Assembly: GCF_921293095.1 (NCBI RefSeq)
Contig: NC_060258.1
Span: 1,054,001-1,118,000 of the forward strand
DNA: 64,000 nt
Reading direction: 5' to 3'
From: Ischnura elegans
Taxonomy: Eukaryota; Arthropoda; Insecta; Odonata; Coenagrionidae
The translations under genes were made by a program, and so were the position numbers. A model generated the notes under the pieces. That model ran no database searches, was not told the DNA's origin, and worked only from the letters and a program-made list of their open reading frames with translations. Shown here piece by piece: positions 10,526 through 22,776 of this stretch (the stretch's first letter is position 1; each line of letters starts with the position of its first letter).

Positions 10526-11578
10526 GTCCTTCTATGCAGGGACTGTACGTTAAACCTCATGCAGGCAAGCCTGATATTTTTACATGGTTGGGCACTTGGC
10601 GTACTTTAACCACGATTTTATATGATAACACTCGTTTTTTTTTTAAATTTATCTTTCTTTGTAGAAATTACTTCAAGCTGGTACATTCATAGTTGAGACT
10701 GATATGTCGGTACAGATTTGATACACATCCGGTTGTGCGGCATAATTTATTGGCCAAAGGTGTTGAGTCCCTATTGTCGATCGTGAAAAAATCTGCTACG
10801 ATACTTAGAGCTTTGAAAAATCACACTGTAGACAGTTAAAGTAAAATACGGGAATACACGAGGCCAATTTAGACCAGAATGTAAGTACAATGATGAAATC
10901 CTTGGTTTTCGAAGACTGGCGAACTTTATTCGCCAACAAGCTACATAGCTCGAGTGTTAATAGTATGTATTTGCATCCTGCCGTATATGCAACACACAAA
11001 TTCACTGTTGTATCGCCGCGCAGTCTGGTGCACAGGAAAATGAAAAGTCAAAGCAGCGGCCCCTTCTGTTTGGTGCAAGCCGGCAAAATTGCATTGAGGG
11101 AAAATAAGTAATACTCGATAATACGAGCGAAAATTCCGGTATGTATCACGGAATCAGTAATTTAAGGAAACGGTATAGTTGGGTTTCAAAGAGAGAAGAC
11201 ATCGTAACATAAAGTACTTTCCCTGTACTTTTCCTCTCTTGCAAAAATACACAAAATGTATGAATACATTACAGACATGAGAGTTTTTTACCACTAGAAT
11301 TGTTAATGGCGTCTGTTGATGGATAATGGCACGCAATTCACAAAACGTTTTTAAAGATAATACTAGAAGTAACATTGTTGTTTAACATTTTTCATACTTC
11401 TTAGGTTTTATTTTTTTGCGTGCTTATGTTAAGTTTCCTTTCTTTGGTTTAGTTATGGGATTCGTGGGTTTTTAAACATTTTATTGAAGTTTAGAATTGA
11501 AAAATGTGTGGAGTCGATATGCTTCCATATGAAAATAATGGAAACCTTTAAGTGAAATTAAAAGTTAAATAGTGCAAT
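10526..11578. other. AT-rich intergenic DNA
   Basis: No coding region, terminal repeat or domain is recognised. The short open frames at 10890-11111 and 11154-11375 show no codon structure or splice context that I would support. Confidence 0.5.
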
Positions 11579-12260
11579 TTAATACTTTGCGTGACATGGA
11601 CGTAATATTACGTCCTGCTAATCCTTCTGAGGATTACCATGGACGTAATATTACGTCTTTCCATTTAATTGGCTTTGTATGAGTGAAGCCGTTATATTTC
11701 CCCCGTGGTACTTTCCCAGTTTACTGCTTAGTGGTTCTGTTTTTTTTCAAAAATCAACTGCTCGATAGAAAAAGAGTTCATTTTATGTCTTGAGGACGAA
11801 AAGTCCTCTATAGCTACCGGCATCCTCATCTTTGGCCACTTAGTGTGAAAATTCTTTGGGCCAATCGAATCGTTCGTTAAGGGTGCATTAACCCTTTCTG
11901 CCATTCAGGATTTATAATGCTTTGCTTGAAAAAATGCTTTTTAATGATTTCTTTGCTTTAAATAGTTCAAATTGATTGTATAAAAAAATAATTACGCATG
12001 TAATGGCGGTACATCATACGTTGCAACTTTCTTATTTTTCAAAAACAGTAGGTTTTCATTGCTAAATTATATATTTAAAAATTAACAATACATGTTATTC
12101 AACTCATTCGTAAATAAGAACAAAGTCCATTTTTATTTAAATGAACATCGATATAAACATATTTTTGATGCTAATGTTTTAAAAAATGTACGAATATAGT
12201 AAAAAATGATGGATTTTTCAGTAGGGCTTTAACTTTAGCAGCCGGTACCCGAAGTGTTAA
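11579..12260 (+). mobile_element. TTAA-bounded non-autonomous element with AATATT palindromes
   Basis: TTAA stands at 11579-11582 and 12257-12260. The ends read TACTTTGCGTG inward from the left and, reversed, CACTTCGGGTAC from the right, so weak inverted ends sit beside TTAA as in piggyBac or Kolobok elements. Near the left end are a perfect 18-bp palindrome GGACGTAATATTACGTCC (11598-11615) and a near copy 43 bp later (11641-11658). It also holds a GAGGAC-GAAAA-GTCCTC hairpin near 11790. No ORF. A second copy lies inverted at 22062-23352. Confidence 0.7.
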
Positions 12261-12375
12261 AGGGGAATACATATTTAACCCAAATATCAAGGAGTTATTC
12301 CGCTATTTTTGACATTTTTTTCATTGAAAGTAGCGCAATGATAAAATATATCACTCCATCGCAAGTGGGCGAAGA

Positions 12376-14263
12376 ATAGGGTAGTTTCCTTCATCAAAGA
12401 AAACGATAGGCATTGATTGCGATTCGTTACCCACCATTAGTGTATTCATAATACACAAATTATTTGGTTTTTGAAATACCGGTTTAGACGAATGGCAAGG
12501 GTCAAATTTTATCCTCAATTTGAAAAGGCCAGATTGGCACCCATGCGATTCCACTCCGCGTGACGTCACAGGGACCTAGTTTCAACACGAGAGGATAGGA
12601 GTTATACATCGTTTGAGGTTACCAATGCATGCATGAGGCACAGAGCTCAGGGAAACATGTCTTAATAATCACCTATTAAAACTGGCTAAGGTCGGAAAGT
12701 TTTCTTCGTTTGATAAAGTATTAATAAACCTTTTTTTAGCCAAGCGCTACCATTCAGCAAGATTCTCAGCTATCCGCTAGCATCTTGCGTCCTATCAGCG
12801 CTCAGAGCCTCGATCAGGGTCACTTCACAAGGAGAGAGGGAGAACCAGAAATGCGTCGCGCAGACTTTTCTACTTACGCGTCGCGTTTTTGCGCGCTTGA
12901 AAATTTTCACTTTTCATTTAATCGCGAAAAATAGATATCGTCATTTAAAAATCTAAAAGCGCGAAATACGTACTCCAGGAGTAATAATCTTTCGATTTAG
13001 GCAATAAAAAATAATAGGAAACCACCCTATTGGAATTTTGGTTGAAAATATTTTGAGATGAACCAGCAAGACACCTAATAACCCATCTAATTGGAAATGA
13101 AAGAAATAAAGTACGCGCGAAGTTCGAAAAATGTGGGGCAAATTGATTGGTTCTGTGGTTGAGATAATTCTGTTCAATTCAAGCATCTGTTAGATTCAAG
13201 CTCATCTGGCACTTCATCTTGCGGTCAGACTTATATTCGGTCTTAAGTAGGGCTTGCAAGTTGAAGATGATTGCCATGAAAGTAGTTCAGAAACGATATC
13301 CCACGGCTAATGACAACACCGAAGTAATCCAGTGAGTGACTACGCTTCGAGATTATTGATATATAAAAACAGCAAAAGAAACGTCGCCGCGGGTGAAGGA
13401 AAAATAGTTTAATTTCCAAACTTCAATATACTCCTATGGTAAAAAATTTTAATCCATCCAAATCTAATAAAAAATTGTCCCGTAGCAGATGCAAGTTTAT
13501 ACTTACATATTTTCGTATCATCTCAACAGAAGAAACTATTAATCACCAGCAAAGGCTTATCCATACATTTGGGAGCGCAACTTCCACCAATAGGATAGTT
13601 TACTTCATCAAAGAAAACGAAAGGCATTGATTGCGATTCGTTACCCACCATTAGTGATATTCATAATATACAAATTATTTCGTTTTAAGAATACCGGTTT
13701 AGACGAATGGCAATGGTCAATTTTATCCTCATTTGATAAAGCCCAGATTGGCGCCCATGCGATGCCACTCAACGTGATGTCACACGGACCTAGATTCTAT
13801 ACGAATAGATAGGAGTTTTACATCGTCTGAGATTACCAATGCCTGCATGAGGCACAGAGCTCAGGGAAACATCTCCTAATAATCACCTATTAAAATTGCC
13901 TAAGGTCGGAAAGATTCCTTCGTTTGATTAGGTAGATATTAACAATCCACATTTAAGCCAAGTGCTACCAGCAGGCAGGGTACTCTGCTACCTGCTAGCA
14001 TCCTGCGTCGTATCAGCGCTCAAAGCCTCGCCCCAAGGTCACCTCACTTGCGGCAGCGGGAACGAGAACGACGTCACACGGACTTTTCTCAGCGTTAATA
14101 CTTAGCCGTCGCGTTTTCGGACGCTTGCAAATTTTCACTTTTCATTTATTGGCGAAAAATAGATATCGTCATTAAAAAAATCTAAAATCGTGAAATACGT
14201 ACTCCAGGCGTAACGATCTTTCGATTAAGGCAATAAAAAATAATAGGAAACCACACATTTTGA
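12376..14263. repeat. Direct tandem repeat of an unknown ~0.65-kb unit at 1.21-kb spacing
   Basis: 12380-13032 and 13594-14263 align along their length. Shared blocks include CATTGATTGCGATTCGTTAC, ATGAGGCACAGAGCTCAGGG and AAATACGTACTCCAGG. Both run from a TAGTTT-CTTCATCAAAG start to an AATAATAGGAAACCAC end. Divergence is moderate. No ORF is conserved between copies, so this looks like an interspersed non-coding repeat duplicated in tandem. Confidence 0.75.
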
Positions 14264-16100
14264 AGCCTGAATTTGTTGAAATTAGTTTAAATATTGAAAT
14301 TAACACTTGCAATGTTTCACGATCATAAAATAATTTATGTCGACCTCGGTTTCAATCTTCGCGGTACAAATGGTGCGCAGTGCATTTATTTGACACAATT
14401 GTTTTATTTCAGTTGGGGAATTAATGCCTGTTCTACACGCTCGGATCAGCTCATCCGGCTTAACTCAGCCTAATCGCTCTGCGCGAACCCATTCTTAACG
14501 AGAGGCTTAAGTCGACCCCTCGCCATCTGATGGCAATGACTGAAAGTCTAAGAACACTTGAGAATCGGCGAGCGCTGAAGTATTTCATGGAAAAATTTCT
14601 AGCAAAGCAGATAATTAACGGATTTATTTTGGAAGATCAGTGTAAACCCGAGTTAATATCTGTGGTACTTCTACGGAAGGAGATGAATTTAGAATAATTA
14701 ACATGATTTTTCGTCGGCTAAGGCGATAATACTTCCTCAGGTTTTGTTACCAGTTAAGTAGAGAATTTCGAAGTTTTTGCATCGAAAAATGTCATAAATG
14801 TATATTTGGTATATTATGACTCCATTTATTAAATATTACGAATGTTTTGGATCATTAATGGAATGGCTATGAAGGTGACCGCGAGAAGATGGCAAGAACG
14901 CTGACGAGAAGGCGACGACGGTAAAGGCTTTCAAATTTTTTGTTATTTTTTATTTTGGAACGTATTATAATATTCCAGTAAGGACGTTGGTCTCATCCGC
15001 AATCCCATTTCGAGCACCTCCCGCTAACTTTGTCATTTATGAGCTCAGTGAGAAGAACCACACTCAGAAGAAAACCGAACGCAACCAAATACACGCGCCA
15101 TGTGTGAGAGAGAGAGAGGTGATGACAACAGCGCAGCGTTTTACTTAAGCTGGGAGTCCCAGGCGAGATGATCCGACCCCCTCGGCTGAGCCGTGGCAAC
15201 GTCTCTAAGGGGAGAGAGGAGATGGAGACACTTGAAGAGGAATGAGAACGGAATAGAGATAGCGGGGTAAGATGACGATTGGGGAAAAAACAGAGAAAGT
15301 TGTAGTGGGAGTTGGTAAGGGGGGAAATGCAGCGTTTTTTTGGGGTCAACAAAATTTTCTCAGAAACATTCCAACATCCACGTGACGGCGGTCTTCCTTT
15401 CCGGTGGAATTGGGGGGTGTTGTTTCGGGAGGGAGTGCATGCATGAATGGTTGCGGTGCCGTCGGAGGAGGCAGGCAGCCGGTCGGATTAGCGGTCATCC
15501 TAAGAACCTAAAGGTTATTCTGAGGGCGCAGGGGGGTGGCTGGGCTGTTGGGTTCACAGTATGTCGTACAATAATCTACATAATACCCTGCGAGCCACCT
15601 CTAGGGGGTTTGGCAGGGGGTGACAAATCACCAACATGCAGCATGCAAGAGGACCGCCACATGCACACCACACGGTCACAGAAATATTTCGCATACTAGT
15701 AAAATATACATGCTTATTCATAAAAAAAACTTGCATGAATTTACTCTAGGAATAACTAAGCATTAGCAAGGTTAGAACTATGAAAAATACATGCAATAAG
15801 TGATCCTAGCAAGCGACGCCACTAATACTATCAATTGAGACAACCTTGCTATCCTTAACACTACGAGGGAAGAATGACATTTTTAATCTCTATGTTTTGC
15901 AGTCTATTTCTTTTATTTTATTCTCATGATCACGTCTACTATAGTACGATGGTAATACATACAGCGGGATGTTTTAACACTTTGAATGGGGGAAGGAGTG
16001 GGGGGAGGTGGATTTGTCGATTCTTCTAGGCACACACTCTATTTAAGATTAATAAGGTAGATCATGCGAAACACAGCTCGCGATCTTTCTTCACGGCGTT
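14264..16100. other. Intergenic region with GC-rich patch at ~15.0-15.6 kb
   Basis: No gene is supported. The stretch 15000-15620 is GC-richer, with a GA microsatellite near 15105-15120. Open frames in it on both strands (14993-15352 and 15340-15699) have low-complexity composition and no domain. Confidence 0.45.
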
Positions 16101-16104
16101 ATAA

Positions 16105-16330
16105 AATCTGGTGAATCGAAAGTTGACGCACTATTTCAAGATTTTAAGAATTTTTTCGACACTGTACCTCACAATGAACTTTTATACAAATTAGAGTCAT
16201 GCGTATTAAACGAAACAGTTGTAAACTGGTTACGTTCTGGACTGGACTTCGTTAGGAAATCATTCAGCCGAAACATTTAGATCAATAAAAAGTACAATTT
16301 TCAAACAATTCCTGTCGGAACGAAAATGAA
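16105..16330 (+). pseudogene. LINE reverse-transcriptase fragment
   Basis: Translation gives ESKVDALFQDFKNFFDTV followed by PHNELLYKLESCVLNE and VVNWLRSGL. This is the region before the catalytic YADD block in Jockey/CR1-like non-LTR retrotransposons (D-F-x-K-A-F-D-T-V-P-H). Frames then break, and no flanking parts are seen. Confidence 0.7.
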
Positions 16331-19150
16331 AGATTTGTACATTTTGGCCTATTTGACGACTTGAATTAGAAATGTTTACAATTTGGAATACGTCACATCA
16401 TTTGTCAATTATTGAGCAAACGTTACCTAAATTTGGTCGCCACAATTCAAAAATATTATTTATGAACAAGCCTTTCATTTCGATTTAAACTTTGGTGATA
16501 ATGGTCTTCAGACGGCTTTAGGATCCAACCAGGCGATGGGAAATGACTTCGGTTGAAAGTTAGACCTGGAAGCAAGTGTTATTCTGGATATTTTCAAGGT
16601 TATCCCTGAACCCTATAATAATCGTACGTTTTTCAATGACTTCTTTTTACACCATGCACACTATTGTTTTGAAAGAAAAAGGATCTTTTGACGCTGGAAC
16701 CCAGCGTGAAAATAGAACAAGGGCGTGTCTGACAGAATATAGCAAAGCCATCGGCATAAAACCGAGAGTAACAGGAAAACAAGCATTCAATGAAGCTGTA
16801 GGTCAGTATTGTTTGATGGAATGATAACTCGGTCGTCACTGTAGACAGCAATACATGTTCTGTGCTTCCATTGGGCACAGGGAAACGTTTCAGTAGGCAA
16901 AAAATACTATTCCACTGCCTCGAGTTATTGGGGAGTGTATTAAATACATGAAAGGTCTGTACGTAATAATGCAAGTAAAAATTACCGCACTAGAATTTGG
17001 GGGGAAAGTAGGTTCTAGTTTACGAACCCATAATTGGTAGGAAATGCAATGTAGTTACAATAACTGTGGGTTGAGCTGGATAAATATAATTTTTACTCTT
17101 CAAATGCATTCATATCATATGCATTACAAAACTGAAAATTATAATAATACCTTTCATTAGCGATTAGATTAAAAAATTTTAAGGATAAGGTGCGTTATGG
17201 AGCACAGCACTAAAAAGCATCATGGCAAATAGGAAGTGTACATCAGGTGGTCCTCCTGCACCTTGTTAGAAAAATTTTCGTGATTGAATCTGATGCACCG
17301 TATGGGATATACTCATTTCAAAGGAAAATAAATCACAGGAACTTTAAGCCATACTAAATTTATTTTATCTCTATGGAGCATGATATGCAATATTGGATAA
17401 AACTTCACAACAGTTTGCAGCAAAAATTTAAAAAAATTTAGTTTAATCACATCACATTCAATGAAATGTTATTTCTCTGAGTGTGCCTTGAATGGTATTG
17501 TAACAGAATATAGTATAATACCACGAAAGAATATAATAAAATTATACCAAAAATATGCATACATTTACAACTGCAAATTGAAAAAAAATCCCATATAAGC
17601 CTTTGTTAAAGTATGACTGAAGATTGCAAAATTTAATTCTACATCACATTGAAATTATGCACCATATATCTGAAATTAATAATCTTTAACGAATATATCG
17701 CACTTCACAATATTATCCCTACATCATTATAGCTGCAAACTACAGGAAAATGTCTGTCAAGTGAATGGGTCAAACAAGGCCAGAGAAATGAAGCAAAACA
17801 AACCAATGTTCACTAAAGGGCTACACAAACATGAGAACATCCAGCATAACATAATTCTAACAAATAGGAAAGAGTGGCATATGTTGCAAATAGATATATG
17901 GGCACGATGACTTTCAGATAAACTGTAGGATTACATTGGTAAGCCAAATTGGTACATTCATTCCATTTACTTATAGCGTAAATGAGATGCAAAGTGATAT
18001 ATAATCAAAAATACAAATATCTCAGCGGCATGACTAGGGAAAGACTGACTAAAATTGTGTGCCCACAAAATTAAAATAGCATGCATCTCAAAATGTAATG
18101 TCCTACCCAATGAAAAAGTGCCATTTAGCAAACATGAAATCAACATAAATGTCTGAGTATAATCATAAGATATTTGTAATGATTACACTAAACACATGAG
18201 TAATTAAGTTAACCCAATTAGACTGAGAGGCTTAAAGAAAATAAATGATAGCAAACGGGATGTTCCTCTTCAGCGCCACATTCATCTCTGAAACAGAAAA
18301 TATAAATTAATGGAATGAAAAGTAGTGCAATCACAAACAAAATGCAATGTCAAAATTAGGTCAATATTCATAGTGAGATAAAATATTACCTCCATTCACA
18401 AAAATGCAATGGCAGAAATTATAGGTAATAATTATTAAATATCTTCCGAGAAGCCCATGCTTTACAAGATTCATTTATTTTATGAGTGAAAAACATTGGA
18501 AGACTTTCCCTATTGTTTGGAATTTACAGATTTATCACTGGATTGATATACCATGGATTTGAATATAGACACTTTTTCTTATATTATTTATCTTTAACTT
18601 CATTATTTATCCATTAGAGTTAGTTAGTTTTGAAGTCACTTTCTTAACCCTAGAACGACGGACTGGGTCCAATGGACCCGGTTGGTAGTTTTGAAAGTTT
18701 ATAATCATGTCAAAAATGCTTGAAATTGAATTTGAAGCTGTGACTTTTCCTAAATGTATGTCTTTTCTTAAACTTATGACATATACGATCTTTAATACAT
18801 GTTACCTTTTAAAAAGAAGTCTGTATCTTGGAATATCAAGAAGTAGAATGTTTGACTAAAATAAATTGTATTTAAATATTTTAATATTACAAAACCCCAC
18901 TCTCATTAAATCAAACTACTTATAGAACACATAGGAGGAACAGATAAGGATTGAGGAGCCAATGTACCAGAAGTTTCATTTCACCTCTAAATGCTTAACC
19001 AATGAGAGGCCCACTTTTGGGAAATCATGGAAAATTAAATTACGAACAAATCTTTCAACTATTCAAAACTTTTTATACATTTACATTTATTAACTACCAA
19101 TTTATATACTAAAATAGCTTCAAATAATGATTTCAATGGTTAAATGAAGA
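16330..19150. other. AT-rich intergenic region
   Basis: No gene is recognised apart from a possible acceptor near 18288 on the - strand. 17165-17300 is an inverted copy of 63590-63700. Near 18645 is a TTAACCCTAGAACGACGG sequence resembling a single piggyBac-type terminus, without a visible partner. Confidence 0.5.
17165..17300 (-). repeat. Dispersed repeat shared with 63.6 kb (inverted)
   Basis: Blocks such as GAGCACAGCACTAAAAAGC and CTGCACCTTGTTAGAAAAA match the reverse complement of about 63600-63690. The match continues through ATTGAATC-GAT and ATGGGATA toward 17325. Identity of the element is unknown. Confidence 0.65.
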
Positions 19151-19171
19151 CCATGATGTAAAGAAAAAACC

Positions 19172-20518
19172 CTAAGAAATAGACGTAGGACCCACCTTTG
19201 CCCTGGCTAGAAGTTTTCCAATCACATTGTTAGAATAGAGAGAGAAGAGGAGAGGGGCTTGCTGCTGCAGAATAGCTCTTCCTTGTGTGCATCCATTATA
19301 AGCAATAAGACGAGGGACAGCTGCCGCAAGCAAACATAACTTTGCCTTTGGTGTCTTCCCATCCAATGCTAATTTGATACACCCATCTAATCCCCCTCCC
19401 CTCTTCCTCCTCTCCTCCAACTCCTCTATAGCCCTCATCCACTCACGCTCTTGTTCCACATCTCCCTTGCTATATGGCCTCCCCTCATTATCAAAAACTA
19501 ATTTTAGGGATAATTGTGAGAGGGCCCAAGCTAACCTAGCACATTGGACACTCTCCCAAACACCAGAAGAATCCTTTGCACCAAAATACACCGTCTCACT
19601 CTCAAAATCACAAAATGATATCAATGCACTCCCATTCCCCTGAGTCCCATCAAAATCCACAACCTTTTCCTTCATCCTTCCAATGCTATAAGAATCATTG
19701 TCCACCATCACCCTCACCCGACCATCCCCACTTAAAAACTTAATAACACAAGCAGTGCATCCATCTCCATCATACAGTCTCTCATACAATCTACGCATTT
19801 CATCAACTCCGTTTCCATACACTATCCGTGTCTTTCGCATCATGGCGTCCACACACTCCTGCCTTGCTCTGGCCGGATCGGATGTAGGTTGACTTAAATA
19901 CACCTCCTTTCCCAAACCACACTTGATAGATGTCACGTCCTCTGCTGTTGACGTAACGGCCCCTTCCAGACAATGCAACAGTACATCGCATCCACACACT
20001 TGCGCTTTCAGTTCCTCCAACGATGAGCTCAGCTGTCGCACAAGAGATTTCATCTCTCGCCTCAATGAGTCCACAGAGGACTTGAGAGATGCAATATCAC
20101 ATTCTGGGCTAGCCACGGGTGTCACATGATCAGTGCTTCTACTTAAAGATGCTTCCAGACGATGCAAAATAACTTGGTCCCTCCTGTGAACCAACGTAAC
20201 CAAATTCAGAACTTTTGAGCGTTCTGCATCATCAGGGAACTGCCGCACCATCTCCTCAGCTGAAGACAACGCATTCTGTTGACTTTCATTTGTAATGTCT
20301 GTGTCAGCTCCTCTTGCCAATAGCTCCTGCACCCAATCAGCTTTTCCAAGTCCCACTCCAACATGCAAGAGTGTTTTCTCCTTTATCATTCTGCTATTCA
20401 CATCTTCCAACTTGTCCAGTAGGTCTTTATGCTGGAGGAATGAGCCAGTCACCAATCCAGCAAGAAGCCTCTCCTCAACAAATTGCTCAGCATTGCTGTT
20501 AGAAATGTTGCTCACCAT
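19172..20518 (-). CDS. Ankyrin-repeat-containing protein of unknown function, 448 aa
   Basis: A long single-exon frame on the - strand with an in-frame TAA upstream of the ATG, so the start is well placed. Residues about 40-90 form an ankyrin-like unit: KTLLHVGVGLGKADWVQELL, then ARGADTDITNESQQNAL. Residues about 143-172 are heptad-like (SLKSSVDSLRREMKSLVRQL), suggesting a short coiled coil. The C-terminal half (about 205-448) is a globular-looking, Trp/Cys-containing region I do not recognise. No signal peptide or membrane segment is visible. A 5' splice acceptor (CTTTTTCTTTGCAG on the - strand, ending at 20657) suggests an upstream untranslated exon. Near the end, AAG followed by GTGGGT at 19196/19195 could be a donor. 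Joined to the acceptor at 18288, it would end the protein one codon later. Function is unknown; protein binding is inferred only from the ankyrin unit. Confidence 0.75.
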   Translation of the reverse strand: MVSNISNSNAEQFVEERLLAGLVTGSFLQHKDLLDKLEDVNSRMIKEKTLLHVGVGLGKADWVQELLARGADTDITNESQQNALSSAEEMVRQFPDDAERSKVLNLVTLVHRRDQVILHRLEASLSRSTDHVTPVASPECDIASLKSSVDSLRREMKSLVRQLSSSLEELKAQVCGCDVLLHCLEGAVTSTAEDVTSIKCGLGKEVYLSQPTSDPARARQECVDAMMRKTRIVYGNGVDEMRRLYERLYDGDGCTACVIKFLSGDGRVRVMVDNDSYSIGRMKEKVVDFDGTQGNGSALISFCDFESETVYFGAKDSSGVWESVQCARLAWALSQLSLKLVFDNEGRPYSKGDVEQEREWMRAIEELEERRKRGGGLDGCIKLALDGKTPKAKLCLLAAAVPRLIAYNGCTQGRAILQQQAPLLFSLYSNNVIGKLLARAKVGPTSIS

Positions 20519-20656
20519 GATTGGGGAAAAAAGAAATAATTAATTTGAGCAGAAGTGGATTCAGAAGAAGTTGGCTGTATAAAGCAGGCGTGGTGGCAAT
20601 GGTCACGAAGGAGCAACACACGATCTCAGCGTTGGTTCGAAAAGAATAAATGTTGA

Positions 20657-20660
20657 CTGC
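20657..20660 (-). other. Probable 3' splice site in the 5' UTR of the ankyrin gene
   Basis: The - strand reads a T-rich tract then TTTGCAG, about 140 bases upstream of the ATG at 20518. The exon below it has an in-frame stop before the ATG and so is untranslated. The upstream exon was not located. Confidence 0.5.
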
Positions 20661-22061
20661 AAAGAAAAAGAAAAAACATCAAATTACTATCTTAAAATTT
20701 GTCAATAGCAGTGTGGGAAAATAACAACTAGCACTAGCGTGACCCAAGAAAAAATATCTCGCTTACTATGCAATGCAGATTAAAAAGGAAATGATATGGA
20801 ATGGCATTTTTGAAATTCAATTACTTACAACCATCGTTTTTATGAGGAAGTAATTCTGCTGGAGACCAAAATAGATATAGCTACGCCAAAAATGTCGGGA
20901 CAGTTTTCTACCTAGCAGGAGTACCGATCGTTTATTACGGAACCTCTAATAATGAGGGAAGTGAGGTTGGAATGAAATAGAGACGATATGCACAAAAATC
21001 TATGATGTGACATGATAATATGGGAAAATAGGCTGATGAAAAAAGGAGAAGAGAAAGAAATTAATTAGAACAACTGAAGAAATTTGTCAGATGCAGGTGC
21101 TACTTGGCGGAAGTTTGAAATATTTAAAATGAAGACGGTAACACATTTCCTCAATATTTAATGTACAATTCTTGTACCAGATGATGACACTGTGAGCCGA
21201 AACGCATCATACACATTGAAATGTTGTGGAAAAGTGTATTCCTTCCTAAAGTAAGATCATAAGTAATCGTAAGTGTGCCTTTCCTCTTGTATTAAAATTG
21301 AAAAAAGTGTTCCTGATTAACTTCTTAATGGCGAATGCCAGCATAGGTGGAAATACATCATAAAATTATCAATATTTGCTTGGTTACTTTCTGGACGGTA
21401 ATTCATGTATAATATTACTTTTATCAAATGTAACGCAGTCTTATTCCCCATGGTGCCATTCATTGAAAGCATGCTTGCACCAGGTTTTCCTCCTCACTTC
21501 CTTTTCTCTTCTAAGAAATGCAAAATACCTTAGTTCTCAATAATCTTCCCCTTATACACCATCACTTAAATTATGTTACTTTACTTAACCATGGGACTAC
21601 CGAATCGACTGAATAACCTTGAAATATGTTGAAAATGGAAAATAGCCTCTTTTTAAAGATTCCAACTGAAGTACATATGTAATTGGTGATCCTCTTATCT
21701 CCATCATTCCATCTTTACGCTGAAGTGAAGATGTGGCTAGAATGGAGGTATTTTCAAAAGGGCGATGAGCTTCAGGACAAAGCCAAAATTAATGTAAGCA
21801 ATTGGCGGAAGCATCCTATGAAGAAGGTATAGCAAATCCCGTCTACAGGCACCACCGATTCCTCAATTGCCGAGGCGATTATGTCGAAAGGACACCACAT
21901 GTGTGCTCAATGTTTGGCAATGGAATAATTTTTAAGTAATCACTTCGTCTTCTGATCATGACCCATTGGAGGTTGAGAAAAACAGCCCACGTACTTAATG
22001 GAATTTTATAAGCTGTGCAATTCTCATTGTTGACAGTACTTTTTTTACAAGATTGCCATTT
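20661..22061. other. Intergenic region, no feature recognised
   Basis: AT-rich DNA without supported ORF. The phrase GATGATGACACTGTGAGCCGAAACGC near 21180-21207 resembles short conserved tails of some retroelements, but I cannot assign it. Confidence 0.4.
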
Positions 22062-22269
22062 TTAAGCTTTGAGTGCCGGTTGCTAAATTTAAAGCCCTAC
22101 TGAAAAATCCAGCCATTTTCACTAAATTTGTACATTTTTTAAAACATTAGCATCAAAAATATATTTATATTGATGTATACTTCAGTAAAAATGACACTTC
22201 TCTTCTTAATGAATGAGTTGAATAACATTTATTGCTAATTTATAAATATATAATTTAACAATGAAAACC

Positions 22270-22409
22270 TACTGTTTTTGAATATGTCTTCATGTTTCTG
22301 GGCTTCACCGCGTGGATTTTTCTTAATCCACGCTGTGAAGCCCAGAAACATGGAGAAATCATCTAGACAATGCCGTGGAAAACTACGCATCAACTTTACT
22401 GTTTTTGAA
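22270..22409. repeat. 114-bp hairpin-containing insert flanked by 13-bp direct repeats
   Basis: TACTGTTTTTGAA occurs at 22270-22282 and 22397-22409, and only once at the matching place in the 11.6-12.3 kb copy. Between them, CATGTTTCTGGGCTTCAC and its reverse complement form a stem with a short loop around TTTTTCTT, followed by a single-stranded-like tail. The 13-bp duplication suggests target-primed insertion. Confidence 0.65.
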
Positions 22410-22776
22410 ATATAAAATATTGCAACATATGATATACCGCCATATCATGCATAACAATTTTTAATTACTATCAATTCGAACTATTTAAAGCATGGAAATC
22501 ATAAAAAAGCATTGTTCCAAGTAAAGCGTTATAAATCCTGGATGAAAAAAGGGTCACTGCACCCTCAACGAATGGTTCTTTCCACAAAAGAATTTTCACA
22601 CCAAGTGGCCTAAGATAAGGATGCTAGTAGCTGCAAAGGACTTTTCGTCCTCAAGACATTAAGAGAACTCTTATTCCATCGAGGATTTGATTTTTGAAAT
22701 AACAGAATCACTAAGCAATATGGTGGGAAAGTACAATGAGCGAAATATTACGGCTTCACGCGTACAAAGCCAATTA

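Noticed and set aside
11780-11830. Hammerhead-ribozyme-like GAGGACGAAAAGTCCTC
   Set aside because: Only a simple stem with a GAAA-type loop; the CUGAUGA core and third stem are not present.
14993-15352. 119-codon - strand frame
   Set aside because: Low-complexity Ser/Leu-rich translation in a GC-rich patch, with an equally long frame adjacent on the other strand.
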